Source of the DNA: DASZBR01 sp033763845
GTDB lineage: Bacteria > Pseudomonadota > Gammaproteobacteria > DASZBR01
DNA length: 64,000 nt
Direction of reading: 5' to 3'
NCBI GenBank assembly: GCA_033763845.1
Contig: JANRJR010000070.1
Location: forward strand, 1-64,000
Shown here: in pieces, positions 8,964-18,486 of the stretch
Layout of the letters: every line of letters starts with the position of its first letter
Numbering within the stretch: the stretch's first letter is position 1
Position numbers and translations under genes: made by a program
The notes under the pieces: generated by a model
The model's input: the letters and a program-made list of their open reading frames with translations, nothing else
Told to the model about the DNA's origin: nothing
Databases searched by the model: none

Positions 8964-9518
8964 CTACGCCTTAGAAGCTTTTAGCGTAAATTGAACCTCA
9001 ACATTGTCCTTAATGGAGTCAGTTTTTGACCAGCTGCCTTGCCCGACCCCAAAAGAAAGCCGCTGGATCGTGGTAGATCCCACCGCTTCGAATCCTTCTG
9101 AAGTATAGTCTTTCAATACAAAATTCAATGTTACCGGCACTGTTTGTTTACGGATTGTAAGCATCCCCTTCGCCGAATAAGCGTCTTTTCCAGTCTTTGT
9201 AAAATTATCTGCTGTAAATACTGCTTTTGGAAATTGCGCTACATTAAACCACTCAGCTGTTTTCAATGTACTGGCTACTTGACCATAAGCTGTATCGACT
9301 GATCCTGTATCCACAACAATTTTAACGCGGCTCGCCTTCAGATCAGACGGCTCACCGTGAATATCTCCCGTAAAGCTTTTAAATGCCCCCTTAACAGGCG
9401 CATCATTTTGGGTAGCCGTAAACGTAATCGTACTTTCGCTGGGAATAATTTTCCACGACGGAACCGCAAATGAAATCAGAGGAAATAATAGTAAACTTAA
9501 TCCTGTTGCAATTTTCAT
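8964..9518 (-). CDS. YceI family periplasmic protein
   Basis: A 184-residue protein with a signal peptide (MKIATGLSLLLFPLISFAVP) and a YceI lipocalin-like domain: SWKIIPSESTITFTATQNDA at the start, then SFTGDI, the VDTGSVDT strand, EWFNVAQFPKAVFTADNF and the C-terminal RLSFGVGQGSW. YceI proteins bind isoprenoid or other hydrophobic ligands in the periplasm. It is the last of three genes, immediately after a cytochrome b561 whose stop shares its start region, so the three are one operon. Paired YceI-cytochrome b561 genes suggest a role with quinone or another redox lipid. Confidence 0.9.
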   Translation of the reverse strand: MKIATGLSLLLFPLISFAVPSWKIIPSESTITFTATQNDAPVKGAFKSFTGDIHGEPSDLKASRVKIVVDTGSVDTAYGQVASTLKTAEWFNVAQFPKAVFTADNFTKTGKDAYSAKGMLTIRKQTVPVTLNFVLKDYTSEGFEAVGSTTIQRLSFGVGQGSWSKTDSIKDNVEVQFTLKASKA

Positions 9519-10054
9519 CAGAGCATCCTCCTCAAAATATCATCTTTCTGAATAAAATGATGTTGTAACGCCGCACCCGCATGCGCTAAAAACGTTACAA
9601 TTAATCCATACGCTAGCCAATGATGAATCGTGATCAACAAGTGAAATAATTGCTCATTTGGCGCAATAACACTCGGTAATGTAAATAATCCAAAGAAAGA
9701 TGGCGGCAATCCTGCCGCCGACGTCATCATCCATCCTGTAATCGGCATTGCAAACATAAATCCATACAACATCCAATGGACTGCATGTGCTACAAATTTT
9801 TGCCACGCCGGAATTGTATTCGGTAACAGTGGAACAATATTCCCAATCCGCCACACTACTCTGAACATTACCAAAAATAAAACTAATAATCCAAATTCTT
9901 TATGAAGTCCAAACAAACGCAATTTCTGTTCATTGTCAGGTAAATCTGTCATATACAAACCCACAATTAACAAACCAATGATCACCAACGCCATAAACCA
10001 GTGCAGAAATTTGTTTACGATACCATATTGCGTTTTGGTATTTTTAATTTGCAC
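9518..10054 (-). CDS. Cytochrome b561
   Basis: A 178-residue, four-helix membrane protein with paired His for two hemes: LHW near residue 17, LHKEFG near 50, VHWMLYG near 93 and ITIHHWLAYG near 142. It belongs to the bacterial b561 family, which moves electrons between quinol and periplasmic acceptors. It lies between two YceI genes and overlaps both (10 bases with the upstream one). The arrangement is a known recurrent cluster. Confidence 0.92.
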   Translation of the reverse strand: MQIKNTKTQYGIVNKFLHWFMALVIIGLLIVGLYMTDLPDNEQKLRLFGLHKEFGLLVLFLVMFRVVWRIGNIVPLLPNTIPAWQKFVAHAVHWMLYGFMFAMPITGWMMTSAAGLPPSFFGLFTLPSVIAPNEQLFHLLITIHHWLAYGLIVTFLAHAGAALQHHFIQKDDILRRML

Positions 10055-10610
10055 GTGATGCCTCGGCTTGAATATTTAATTTCACTGTATCACCTAATCC
10101 GGGTGAGTACGCAGAAATTCCAAAATCAGATCGCTGAATAACTGCCGTTGCACTAAATCCTACGGTCGGTAAATTCGTCACAGGATTTTCGCCCGATTTA
10201 TTAAATTTAACATTCAAAGTAACGGGTTTTGATACACCGTGAAGTGTTAACACACCTTCTACTTTTGCTGTTTCTTTACCCGTCAAAATCACTTTATTGC
10301 TAACATAGGTTGCTGTGGGATATTTTGCGACATCAAAAAATAATGGCGCTTTTAAATGTTTGTCTAATTCTGGCAGTCCTGTTGATAAATCATTGAGATC
10401 AATTGTCACATCCACTTTACTATTTTGCGGTTTGGTTTTATCTAATACGAGTGTCCCGCTTTTGATCATCCATTTTCCGGAGGGTTCAGAAAACCCAAAA
10501 TGACTGATATGCCATTCAACATATGTATGACCGGGATCTAACGTATAATTTTGTGCAGCAAAAGCAAAACCTGACCAAAACAATAACATCATCATGATAA
10601 TACGCTTCAT
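10044..10610 (-). CDS. YceI family periplasmic protein
   Basis: First gene of the YceI-b561-YceI operon, 188 residues. The signal peptide is MKRIIMMMLLFWSGFAFA; the mature domain starts QNYTLDPGHTYVEWHISHFG, the classical YceI opening, and includes PLFFDVAKYPTATYVSNKV and IQRSDFGI. It is the more canonical of the two copies. Start supported by an AGGAGG site on the coding strand, which also overlaps the stop region of the gene behind it (8 bases away). Confidence 0.92.
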   Translation of the reverse strand: MKRIIMMMLLFWSGFAFAAQNYTLDPGHTYVEWHISHFGFSEPSGKWMIKSGTLVLDKTKPQNSKVDVTIDLNDLSTGLPELDKHLKAPLFFDVAKYPTATYVSNKVILTGKETAKVEGVLTLHGVSKPVTLNVKFNKSGENPVTNLPTVGFSATAVIQRSDFGISAYSPGLGDTVKLNIQAEASRAN

Positions 10611-10618
10611 ACTTCCTC

Positions 10619-11104
10619 CTATGCTCGAATAAAAATCATCTCACGATTTTTACGTTGAATCAAAATAGTTTCTGGGCCTATGGAAAGATCTAATGTTTTA
10701 TCAGCATCTTTATCATTGCATAATTCCCAAATAGATAAAATGGGATAACGCGATGAAATCATTCGCACAGTCGATAATGCATCTTCTTTTGCATAAAATA
10801 ATTCATGAATAGCCCACTCCAAACGCGCGACATCCGCCAAGTAAATTATATTTTTTAACGACTCAAATAGTTCTAAAAAACCCGGGAAGATTTTTCCATA
10901 ATCCTGTAGTTTGTAAGAAACGGAAAGGTGTTGCGGAATAAAAACACGGGCAGTATTTTCAAAACACTCTTCACCCAATAACTTACAAACAACCGGATAA
11001 ATTTCACGCAATGCTTTGATATGAGTCGATATGAAATTGTTGTGATAGATTTGATGCGCGCCATCTAAAATAACGCGCATGAAATCCTGCTGAAACTCTC
11101 TCAC
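10619..11104 (-). CDS. DUF2063 protein (BufC/HvfC-like)
   Basis: A 161-residue protein of the DUF2063 type: the N-terminal QQDFMRVILDGA...THIKALREIYPVVCKLLGEECF is the helical 'putative DNA-binding' domain, now linked to RiPP precursor maturation partners (BufC/HvfC). It starts at a GTG whose bases overlap the TGA of the DUF2282 gene (GTGA), indicating translational coupling. The family is usually about 250 residues; here the C-terminal half is short. The DUF692 oxidase normally found between precursor and partner is absent. Confidence 0.75.
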   Translation of the reverse strand: MREFQQDFMRVILDGAHQIYHNNFISTHIKALREIYPVVCKLLGEECFENTARVFIPQHLSVSYKLQDYGKIFPGFLELFESLKNIIYLADVARLEWAIHELFYAKEDALSTVRMISSRYPILSIWELCNDKDADKTLDLSIGPETILIQRKNREMIFIRA

Positions 11105-11358
11105 TTGGCGGTTAATTCTCCACCGACGATACGACTACAAATTCCTTTAGGAAGAAAAATAAAGGCGTCGCGTTGATTATCTTTCGTGGAAGAACTCGCA
11201 CATTTTGCCGTGGCGGTTTGGCAATCATTCATGCCGGCCTTCACAATACCGTAGCACTTTTCCATTTTGGTTTTAGTTGCAGCCAATGCATGCGTGCTAT
11301 TTAATACCAGTGTGGTGAGTACGGCGAGTTGAATCATGGCGTCATTAATCTTCATCAT
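11101..11358 (-). CDS. DUF2282 (bufferin-like) RiPP precursor
   Basis: Starting at ATG 11358, behind AAGGAG, the product is 85 residues with an export signal (about 1-27, ending THALA) and a mature part with four cysteines: EKCYGIVKAGMNDC, then KC and LPKGICSRIVGG. This spacing is the DUF2282 signature of bufferins, copper- or metal-binding peptides whose cysteines are converted by a DUF692 enzyme. The longer frame beginning 11436 runs into the divergent thioesterase and lacks a ribosome site. It is coupled to the DUF2063 gene. Confidence 0.8.
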   Translation of the reverse strand: MMKINDAMIQLAVLTTLVLNSTHALAATKTKMEKCYGIVKAGMNDCQTATAKCASSSTKDNQRDAFIFLPKGICSRIVGGELTAK

Positions 11359-11420
11359 CCCTGCTCCTTGGAAAGTTAAATATGGGTACAATCTTAATCC
11401 GATTAGAATATGAGGTCTAT

Positions 11421-11819
11421 ATGCATACATGGTCATCTGAAGTGCGTGATTATGAAGTCGATTTTCAAGGCATTGTGAACAATGCGGTTTATTTAAATTA
11501 TTTACAGCAAGCGCGTGCGGAGTATTTTCTCGAACAAGGCCATGATGTTGTAGCTATTGCGCATGAAGGCATCAATATTGTTTTATTCGAAACAACTTTA
11601 AAGTTTAAACACTCACTTCGATTTCGCGATAATTTTACGGTTAAAAGTGAATTATTTCGCATCAGTCATTTTAAATTTTTGATGCAACAAACCATAATTA
11701 ACACTAAAACAGGCGAGATTTGTTTAGAAGCCAAAAATTATCTGTGTTGTGTAGATGTAAAAACGAACAAGCCGTGCTTACATACGGCACTTGAGAAAAT
11801 ATCTATTGTTGAAAAATAA
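11421..11819 (+). CDS. YbgC-like acyl-CoA thioesterase (hotdog fold)
   Basis: From ATG 11421 (GAGG upstream) the product is 132 residues. It has the 4HBT hotdog signature: VRDYEVDFQGIVNNAVYLNYLQQARAEYF, where Asp of the DFQGIVNN motif is the catalytic acid. These small enzymes hydrolyse acyl-CoA thioesters. It is divergent from the DUF2282 operon with 62 bases between them. Substrate cannot be told from sequence. Confidence 0.88.
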   Translation: MHTWSSEVRDYEVDFQGIVNNAVYLNYLQQARAEYFLEQGHDVVAIAHEGINIVLFETTLKFKHSLRFRDNFTVKSELFRISHFKFLMQQTIINTKTGEICLEAKNYLCCVDVKTNKPCLHTALEKISIVEK

Positions 11820-11871
11820 GTAACATACTGGTATAAATCACAGTCATATTAACATAAAGTTAAGGTGATTC

Positions 11872-12741
11872 ATGAACCGTCTCGAACTCGCTGAAACGCT
11901 GATTGCCATCGCAGACAACGGCGCTATTCACAAAGCCGCCACAAAATTAAATCAAACCAATGCTGCCATCAGCAAAAAGTTATCTAAACTAGAAGCCCAT
12001 TTAGGGACTCAACTGATTAAACGCGACCGAAAAGGCCTATCACTGACCGAAGCGGGTCAACGTTATTACCATGAAGCAAAAAATGCGTTAAAAACATTTA
12101 ACGACGCCGAATTGGCTGTTGTTCAAACTAAAGAAAAGCCACGCGGTGAATTAAAAATTGTTACGGGACAATACTTCGCTAAAAAATTTATACTGCCCAA
12201 GATTGCAGAATTCAAAGGACATTATCCTGATCTAAAATTAATGTTTGATATAGCTGAAGCACAGCCTGATTTTAATGCGAAGAAAATGGATATTTTGTTT
12301 GGCAGCTCCATGATGGGCGATGAACATTTAGTACGAAAACCGTTTTCTTCGGCACAATATGTATTATGCGCCTCACCGGAATACTTAAAAAAATACGGCA
12401 CCCCACATGCGCCGTGCGCGTTATTAAAACATGATTACATTACCCACAGCGGACGAAAGCGTCCGGGTTTAATTATGCTGGATGACGATCAAGATATTAC
12501 AGTTCAGCCAAAATATTGCTTTAATAATGCATGGCTTATCGCTGAAGCTGCTCTCGAAGGATTAGGATTTATTTGGGGACATCGCTATACGGTTTCACAT
12601 CATATTGAAGATAAAAAATTAATCCCCTTTTTAGAAAAACACACACAACATGTTTTTCCGATTTATGCGTATTATGAATACCAACGCTATCGCGACCCCA
12701 AAATACAAGTTTTTATGGATTTCTTTACGGAAAAATTATGA
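11872..12741 (+). CDS. LysR family transcriptional regulator
   Basis: A 289-residue LysR protein. Residues 1-60 form the winged helix (LAETLIAIADNGAIHKAATKL...AAISKKLSKLEAHLGTQLI), followed by the periplasmic-binding-like co-inducer domain (from about 92). It overlaps the following amine oxidase by four bases (ATGA), so it is co-transcribed with, rather than divergent from, its probable target. Ligand unknown. Confidence 0.9.
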   Translation: MNRLELAETLIAIADNGAIHKAATKLNQTNAAISKKLSKLEAHLGTQLIKRDRKGLSLTEAGQRYYHEAKNALKTFNDAELAVVQTKEKPRGELKIVTGQYFAKKFILPKIAEFKGHYPDLKLMFDIAEAQPDFNAKKMDILFGSSMMGDEHLVRKPFSSAQYVLCASPEYLKKYGTPHAPCALLKHDYITHSGRKRPGLIMLDDDQDITVQPKYCFNNAWLIAEAALEGLGFIWGHRYTVSHHIEDKKLIPFLEKHTQHVFPIYAYYEYQRYRDPKIQVFMDFFTEKL

Positions 12742-14048
12742 AAATCGCTGTGATTGGCGCAGGACTCGCGGGATTAACTGCCGCGTATCGATTACATCAA
12801 GCAGGAATTCACGCAGATATTTTTGAAGCTCAGAACCGTGTTGGCGGAAGAGTGTTTTCAACACAAATCAAAAATTATTTAGGTAAATCCTCAACCGTTG
12901 AATGGGGTGGACAAAGCATTACCGACGGTGGCGACACCAACCATCTTTTAGACCTCATTAGAGAATTCTCACTGAATACTCACGATATTACGATTAAGTT
13001 AAATTCTCGTGTTTATTGCAATGAAACCTATACTGATTTTATTCAATCGATTGGAAATACACCGCTTACACTCGAGAAAGTAGAAAAAACAGCTACTCAA
13101 TCAGAATCTATTGGCCATCTGATTGATGTGTTATTTAAAGATAATCCCGTCGCACATCAAGCCTTAATTACACGCATGACAGCATATGAAGGCGTGAATG
13201 CCTATGAACAATCGATTTATCATAATTTAGAGACTTTTATTTATGCCATTTCCGGCGGACTGTCTAAATTCCACGATGCGTTTTCGCACGAAAAAAACCA
13301 GATTGTCATGATGGGTATCGTTGACGGAAATCAGCAATTGCCCAATTTAATGGCTGAAAAACTTAAAGATAAATTAAATCTCGAAAAAATATTATCCAAA
13401 GTTACCTTAACAACAACAGGGGCAGAATTAATTTTCTCAGACAAGACAGTACTAAATTATGACAAAGTCATTCTTGCGGTGCCTATACCGCTTTATAAAA
13501 AAATCGATCTATCTGAGACACATATTCCAAAGGATAGGTTAAATACTATTTATAATATTGGCTTTGGTCAAAACTACAAAATAGCTGTACCATATAATTT
13601 ACGTACGCGAAACAATTATCGATCAGTCATGACGGAAAACACGGTATCTTTTTTTAATACCGAAGAAAAAATTGCCTTGATATATGCAACACAACCTTTG
13701 GAAAACATTGAAAATCTATGCAAAATTACCGCTGAGGGTTTAGGACTAGAACAACAATCTTACAACAATTTTACAACACACGACTGGAATACTGATCCGT
13801 TTGCGTTAGGCTCCTATTCCGGATATTCCACAAAAGTCTCGAAAGAATTAGACGAACACGCCACCTTTAATAATATTATTTACAAAAAATTGTTTCTTCC
13901 CATCGAAAACAAGCTTTTTTTTGCGGGAGAACATACGACTTTATTAGATTGTATTGGCACAATGGAAGCGGCTGTAGAATCAGGCGAACGTATTGCTAAT
14001 GCAATTATACAGGATACTTCTCCTCAAACTCCGCATAGTGGCCTTTAA
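12738..14048 (+). CDS. FAD-dependent amine oxidase / NAD(P)-binding oxidoreductase
   Basis: A 436-residue flavoprotein. The N-terminus has the Rossmann motif GAGLAGLTAAYRL with the acidic strand end FEAQNRVGGR, and the C-terminus has FFAGEHTTLLDCIGTMEAAV, the FAD-closing motif of monoamine oxidase and protoporphyrinogen oxidase relatives. It oxidises an amine or similar substrate; the substrate is not identifiable. Translationally coupled to LysR; its last 44 bases overlap the convergent ABC-F gene. Confidence 0.85.
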   Translation: MKIAVIGAGLAGLTAAYRLHQAGIHADIFEAQNRVGGRVFSTQIKNYLGKSSTVEWGGQSITDGGDTNHLLDLIREFSLNTHDITIKLNSRVYCNETYTDFIQSIGNTPLTLEKVEKTATQSESIGHLIDVLFKDNPVAHQALITRMTAYEGVNAYEQSIYHNLETFIYAISGGLSKFHDAFSHEKNQIVMMGIVDGNQQLPNLMAEKLKDKLNLEKILSKVTLTTTGAELIFSDKTVLNYDKVILAVPIPLYKKIDLSETHIPKDRLNTIYNIGFGQNYKIAVPYNLRTRNNYRSVMTENTVSFFNTEEKIALIYATQPLENIENLCKITAEGLGLEQQSYNNFTTHDWNTDPFALGSYSGYSTKVSKELDEHATFNNIIYKKLFLPIENKLFFAGEHTTLLDCIGTMEAAVESGERIANAIIQDTSPQTPHSGL

Positions 14049-15600
14049 AGTCAATTAATTTTTTATTCTGTGGAATAAATAAAATACGATTCGCCGTTCT
14101 CTGAATAAAACTTCGATCGTGGCTCACAAAAATAACCGTACCATTAAAATGATTTAAGGCTTTTACCAAGGCATCCGTGGCTTCAATATCTAAATGGTTT
14201 GTTGGTTCGTCTAATACCAATACATTGCCCATTTCTAATACGATCTTTGCTAATAGTAATCGCGCGGCTTCGCCACCACTGATAGCCAAAATATCTTTTT
14301 CCACCTCATCCTTGGTAAACAATACTTGGCCCAATGTTTTACGCACGTTTTGTTCGGTAGTTTGTGTAGCGATATCTTTTAACCAATCAAATACTGTCAT
14401 GTGTTTATTCAACAAATCATGGTGATCTTGTGAGAAATAGCTCACATGGGTTTCGTATCCCCACTCAACTGCTCCCTCACTAGGCTCAATAAGATTCAGT
14501 AAAATTTTGATTAAAGTCGATTTACCGACGCCGTTTTCACCAATGATCGCAATTTTTTCACCACGCGACACATCAAACGTTACATTGGAAAATAATTTTT
14601 TATCGTTAAATTGTTTGGAAAGTGTTTTGACACGCAATGCCAGCTTTCCAGAATGTCGCTTCGAATGAAAATGAAAGTGGGGTGACACCCGAGAACTGTG
14701 TTTGATATCAGGCAACTCCATTTTTTCCAAGCGTTTTACACGAGATTGGGCTTGAATCGAGCGAGTGCCCGCACGAAAACGATCAATAAATTTTTGCAAA
14801 TCCGCCATTTTATTTTCAATGTTTTTTTGCTCTTGTAATTTTTGCTCTTCAATTGTCTTCTTTTCTGTTAAAAACTTCTCATAAGTTCCACTGTATTGAC
14901 GAATTTCGCCATAATCGATATCAAGAATATGATCCGCCAATCTATTAATAAACTCGACGTCATGCGAAATAAATAGCACCAATCCTGTAAATTCATTTTT
15001 TAAATATTTTTCTAGCCATCTGATTGAGATAATATCCAAGTGATTGGTCGGCTCATCGAGCAATAAGATATCTGGCTCTTCAAATAAAGCTTGCGCAAAT
15101 AATACCCGCAATTTAAATCCGCCGGATAAACTGCTAAGTGGCTTATGATGATATTCAGGTTGAATGCCCAAACCGATTAGTAATTTTTCAGCTAAGGCTA
15201 AAGCACTATAACCATCTTGTGCTGCTATCATTTCTTCGCAATGGCTTAATTGATGCGCAATCTCATCATTCCATTCATGTTCTGCCAATTGAAGTAATTT
15301 TTCTTTTTCCTGTAGGGCTTTCCACAATTTGGGCTTACCCTGTAAAACAATATCAGTAATAATGGAATTTTCATGACGGAATTGATCTTGTTTCAACCAT
15401 CCGACTGTTATGCCCTTTGGAATGGAAACGCTACCTTCTAAAGGCTCTTCTTCACCCGTGATTAATTTAAAAAACGTTGATTTTCCGGCACCATTTGCCC
15501 CTACTAAAGCGTAGTGCATTTTGTCGTTCAAGATGAGACTCACATCGAAGAACAGCAATTTTTGGCCATAGGCCATATGGAGTTGATGGATTTGAATCAT
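14005..15600 (-). CDS. ABC-F family ATPase (YbiT-like)
   Basis: A 531-residue protein with two ABC domains and no membrane spans. Walker A motifs are GANGAGKST and GENGVGKST; signatures are LSGGFKLRVLFA and ISGGEAARLLLA; Walker B are LLLDEPTNHLD and LVLDEPTNHLD. Between them lies the charged P-site tRNA interaction linker. ABC-F proteins act on ribosomes to relieve stalls. Size and order fit the YbiT branch. The C-terminal 44 bases overlap the amine oxidase tail to tail. Confidence 0.93.
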   Translation of the reverse strand: MIQIHQLHMAYGQKLLFFDVSLILNDKMHYALVGANGAGKSTFFKLITGEEEPLEGSVSIPKGITVGWLKQDQFRHENSIITDIVLQGKPKLWKALQEKEKLLQLAEHEWNDEIAHQLSHCEEMIAAQDGYSALALAEKLLIGLGIQPEYHHKPLSSLSGGFKLRVLFAQALFEEPDILLLDEPTNHLDIISIRWLEKYLKNEFTGLVLFISHDVEFINRLADHILDIDYGEIRQYSGTYEKFLTEKKTIEEQKLQEQKNIENKMADLQKFIDRFRAGTRSIQAQSRVKRLEKMELPDIKHSSRVSPHFHFHSKRHSGKLALRVKTLSKQFNDKKLFSNVTFDVSRGEKIAIIGENGVGKSTLIKILLNLIEPSEGAVEWGYETHVSYFSQDHHDLLNKHMTVFDWLKDIATQTTEQNVRKTLGQVLFTKDEVEKDILAISGGEAARLLLAKIVLEMGNVLVLDEPTNHLDIEATDALVKALNHFNGTVIFVSHDRSFIQRTANRILFIPQNKKLIDFKGHYAEFEEKYPV

Positions 15601-15642
15601 GGTTTTTCGCTTATTTTTAGCCGGGGTTGAATAATACCTAGA

Positions 15643-16197
15643 TTATAGTGTTACCGATAGCCTTCGATGCTTGTGTTTCCGTGAAGGATAGTATGCATCC
15701 AATGGCACCGACGCCCCCAACCGCCGATCAAAATTCCGCGTGTATTTTGAAGCCAATTGCGGATTCGTAATGATTAGCATGTTTTCGGCATTATGCGCTT
15801 GTGCGTTTTTACTGAAATTGAAGCTGCCTGTAACAATCTTAGTATTATCTGATACCATAATTTTGTTATGCGCAATGTTCGGTCTGTAATCAATCCAAAC
15901 AGGAACGCCTTCGTGTGCAAAAAACAACGCTGAACAGTATTTTCCTTGGGAATATTGCGACTTATCTAAAATTAACTTTACATCCACGCCGCGATGTTTC
16001 GCTAACACAACGGCTTTACTGATCGACGGAGAAGTAAACTGGTACGCTTGAATCAATAAGATTTTCTGCGTGTTATCAATGACATCAACAATTTGCTGTG
16101 TGCAATTTTGACCTGGCGTAAAGCAGACTGAAATATCATCGGCTAATACCATACGCGATAACAGAATCAGCATTATTCCCAACATGATTTTTTTCAT
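15643..16197 (-). CDS. Phospholipase D family nuclease, exported
   Basis: From ATG 16197 (GGAG 7 bases upstream) the product is 184 residues: signal peptide MKKIMLGIMLILLSRMVLA, then a single PLD domain. The HKD motif is HNKIMVSDNTKIVTGSFNFS, complete with His, Lys and Asp. One HKD motif per chain and this length match the Nuc/EndA-type periplasmic nucleases that act as dimers, common in conjugation clusters and Legionellales genomes. The tail is rich in His/Arg/Lys. Confidence 0.87.
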   Translation of the reverse strand: MKKIMLGIMLILLSRMVLADDISVCFTPGQNCTQQIVDVIDNTQKILLIQAYQFTSPSISKAVVLAKHRGVDVKLILDKSQYSQGKYCSALFFAHEGVPVWIDYRPNIAHNKIMVSDNTKIVTGSFNFSKNAQAHNAENMLIITNPQLASKYTRNFDRRLGASVPLDAYYPSRKHKHRRLSVTL

Positions 16198-16304
16198 AAG
16201 ATTTCTCCAAATAAACACGGGAAGTCTTATGATGTTGTGTTAAAACGCTAGTGAATCATCAACGGTTTTGCTACATTTGTCCATATTACATGGAGTTCGT
16301 CCTT

Positions 16305-17276
16305 ATGCTTATCGCTTACTTGAAACGACAAACACTGGAAGCACATCAGATCACTGCTGAAAATCATATCTTACTCAAAGAAGCTATCTGGGTTGACCTC
16401 TTATCCCCCACAAAAACAGAAGAAAAACTGGTCGAACAAAGCTTAACGCTCAACATTCCAACACGAGACGAAATGGTCGAAATCGAAACGTCGAGTCGAC
16501 TTTATAAAGAAAACGAAACACTCTTCATGACAGCTTCTTTTATTGCACAATCGAAAACTTCAGAACCGCGCATTGATCCCATTACCTTTGTACTTACTGA
16601 ACAACAATTAATTACGATACGCTATATCGAACCCCACGCGTTTAAATTTTTTATTGGTCAATTACCTAAAATTAATCCCGAAACCCACACCGCTCTGATA
16701 CTATTAATTGAATTGCTTGAAGCAACCGTCGATCGACTTGCGGATATTTTAGAGCGCGTTGGCCGTCGTTTAGACAGCTATTCCAAAACCATTTTTCGTC
16801 CCACGACCAGCAAAGTTAGGAATTTAAATTATCAAAAATTGATGCGGGAAATTGGTTCTAGTGGTGATCTAGACACCAAAGCACGGGAGAGTTTAATTAC
16901 ATTGAATCGTCTTGTTTCATTCTTTGGACAAAGCGCAAACGCAAAATTTGATGCGGACGAACAATCTCGCATCATGACACTCAGCAAAGACATTGCATCT
17001 TTAAGTGATCATGCTAATTTTTTATCAACAAAAGTGAATTTTTTGCTGGATGCCACATTGGGCATGGTCAATATTGAACAGAATAATATTATTAAAATAT
17101 TTTCAGTGGCAGCAGTAATATTTCTTCCACCTACACTTATTGCAAGCATATACGGCATGAATTTCCATTTTATACCGGAATTGTCATGGAAATATGGCTA
17201 TTTATTTTCGATTGGATTAATTGTTCTGGCTGCGTTTTTGCCGTATCGCTATTTTAAATATCGAAAGTGGTTATAG
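16305..17276 (+). CDS. corA: CorA family magnesium/divalent cation transporter
   Basis: ATG 16305 with GGAG upstream is preferred; an earlier in-frame ATG (16251) adds 18 residues without a ribosome site. The 323-residue product has the long cytosolic funnel and, at the C-terminus, two membrane helices with the YGMNFHFIPEL selectivity loop (GMN motif). CorA pentamers import Mg2+ and, in some, Co2+ or Ni2+. It is divergent from the PLD nuclease. Confidence 0.93.
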   Translation: MLIAYLKRQTLEAHQITAENHILLKEAIWVDLLSPTKTEEKLVEQSLTLNIPTRDEMVEIETSSRLYKENETLFMTASFIAQSKTSEPRIDPITFVLTEQQLITIRYIEPHAFKFFIGQLPKINPETHTALILLIELLEATVDRLADILERVGRRLDSYSKTIFRPTTSKVRNLNYQKLMREIGSSGDLDTKARESLITLNRLVSFFGQSANAKFDADEQSRIMTLSKDIASLSDHANFLSTKVNFLLDATLGMVNIEQNNIIKIFSVAAVIFLPPTLIASIYGMNFHFIPELSWKYGYLFSIGLIVLAAFLPYRYFKYRKWL

Positions 17277-17293
17277 CTTAAAGGCAAGAAATC

Positions 17294-17818
17294 ATGGCAA
17301 TTGAACAACTCATTGGCGACTACCAGACTTTCTTTTCAGATTTGCTGCATCGCCAGAAAAAAATTGGCATTGATATCAGCGGAATGCCTATGAGCCACTT
17401 GCTCTATCGCACTTCAACGCTTCCTGAATATGAAATATTGCGCGATCAATTAAAATCTTTTTCCCGTGCATTTGTAGAAACGCAATTTAATGGACGGGCT
17501 GTCTCTGTATTCGTCCTTAAAGACGCCTTAAAACTTGAAGATAATTTCGAAGTCGATGTTATTGAACTACCCGCACCACGACCGGCACACATGTATCCCA
17601 GTGGTTTAGAAAGTATTGGTGTGGTAGTCGGTAAATCTTTACCAGAATTCATTAAAAAATATAGTAAGGTCTTAACAGGTGTAAAAGATCATGGCGAACA
17701 TTGCCAACCGGCTTTTGTGACATTTGACAACGACAAGACATCAAAATTTTATAATATTTCATTATTAGAAATCGTTGCACGCCAGGGTTGGATCTTAGAA
17801 AAGCTGAATCTTGAATAA
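17294..17818 (+). CDS. VOC superfamily protein, YecM-like
   Basis: A 174-residue protein resembling E. coli YecM (a putative metal-dependent VOC-fold enzyme): QTFFSDLLHRQKKIGIDISG, HLLYRTSTLPEYE, then IELPAPRPAHMYPSGLESIGVVVG and the C-terminal FYNISLLEIVARQGW. Conserved His and Glu in the second half could bind metal. Reaction unknown. It is 17 bases after corA, probably the same transcript. Confidence 0.82.
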   Translation: MAIEQLIGDYQTFFSDLLHRQKKIGIDISGMPMSHLLYRTSTLPEYEILRDQLKSFSRAFVETQFNGRAVSVFVLKDALKLEDNFEVDVIELPAPRPAHMYPSGLESIGVVVGKSLPEFIKKYSKVLTGVKDHGEHCQPAFVTFDNDKTSKFYNISLLEIVARQGWILEKLNLE

Positions 17819-18486
17819 AAAATTGATTTCTGAGATAAATATCCATGCTGTGAAACCTATAAAATTACTACTCACACTAAAGTGTTACCCATGTTTCCGG
17901 TACAAACCAACATGAAATGGTGGCCGAAGGTGGAATCTAACCACCGACACAAAGATTTTCAGTCTAACGATGAAATTTAAATCGTTGTTTTATCTATAAA
18001 TATTACTGTGGCGACCATCACACGTAGGGTCGTGAATTACCGCTAAGCTCAAAGTCTCATTAAGAATCTATACCCACAAAAAACTATTTAATTAAAGTAT
18101 ACTTACACTAAACAAGCAGATTTAGATCCCCGATCAATTTCAATGTAGCAAAACAAGTGAGATCAATGATTGACCACATTTTTTTTAGAAAACTTGAGAG
18201 CTCTAGTAATTCAGGAAGCAACCCCTGACAAGGTTGAGCAAGCATTAAAGACGTTCGAGTCTACGTTAACCAAAAAATAAATTTTCTTGGTAACTCTTTT
18301 CACTCAACCAGACAATTTTCTTTGATTGATATAATAAAGTTATCACTCTGACCAGAAAAGATTATTTCAGAAAAAGCGCCTAGATTTATAAATTCATTTT
18401 TATATTTTAAAAAAACTCAACTATTTCATAAAAAAATATGCATTCCTCTATGTTTCTTAAGCCTTTTTAATCACCACCAAAACCCT
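17819..18486. other. Intergenic 668 bp: att-like copy and gene remnant
   Basis: It holds att-like copy 1 and, at about 18170-18280 on the plus strand, an open tail with no start, ending in VEQALKTFESTLTKK before a TAA. This tail reads like the C-terminus of a lost gene. The rest is AT-rich (for example 18390-18450) with no gene found. Confidence 0.4.
17918..18021 (-). repeat. tRNA-Phe 3'-half remnant, copy 1 (attachment-site-like)
   Basis: On the minus strand bases 17969-17918 are the last 52 bases of a tRNA-Phe: anticodon loop CTGAAAA (GAA), variable loop, T arm, acceptor strand and CCA. One T-loop base is changed (TTAGATT for TTCGATT), so this copy is degraded. The flanking 52 bases to 18021 (AT-rich, ending near GCGACCATCAC) recur in copy 2. 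No 5' half is present, so it is not a functional gene. This is the product expected of element integration at a tRNA. Confidence 0.8.

Noticed and set aside
17870..17905. Possible insertion-sequence end (TGTTACCCATGTTTCCGG)
   Set aside because: Resembles the kind of sequence at IS481-type ends but there is no transposase and no matching partner repeat nearby.
18170..18280. Possible remnant of a coding tail
   Set aside because: No start, only about 36 codons, and no recognised relative, so it is reported only as part of the gap description.
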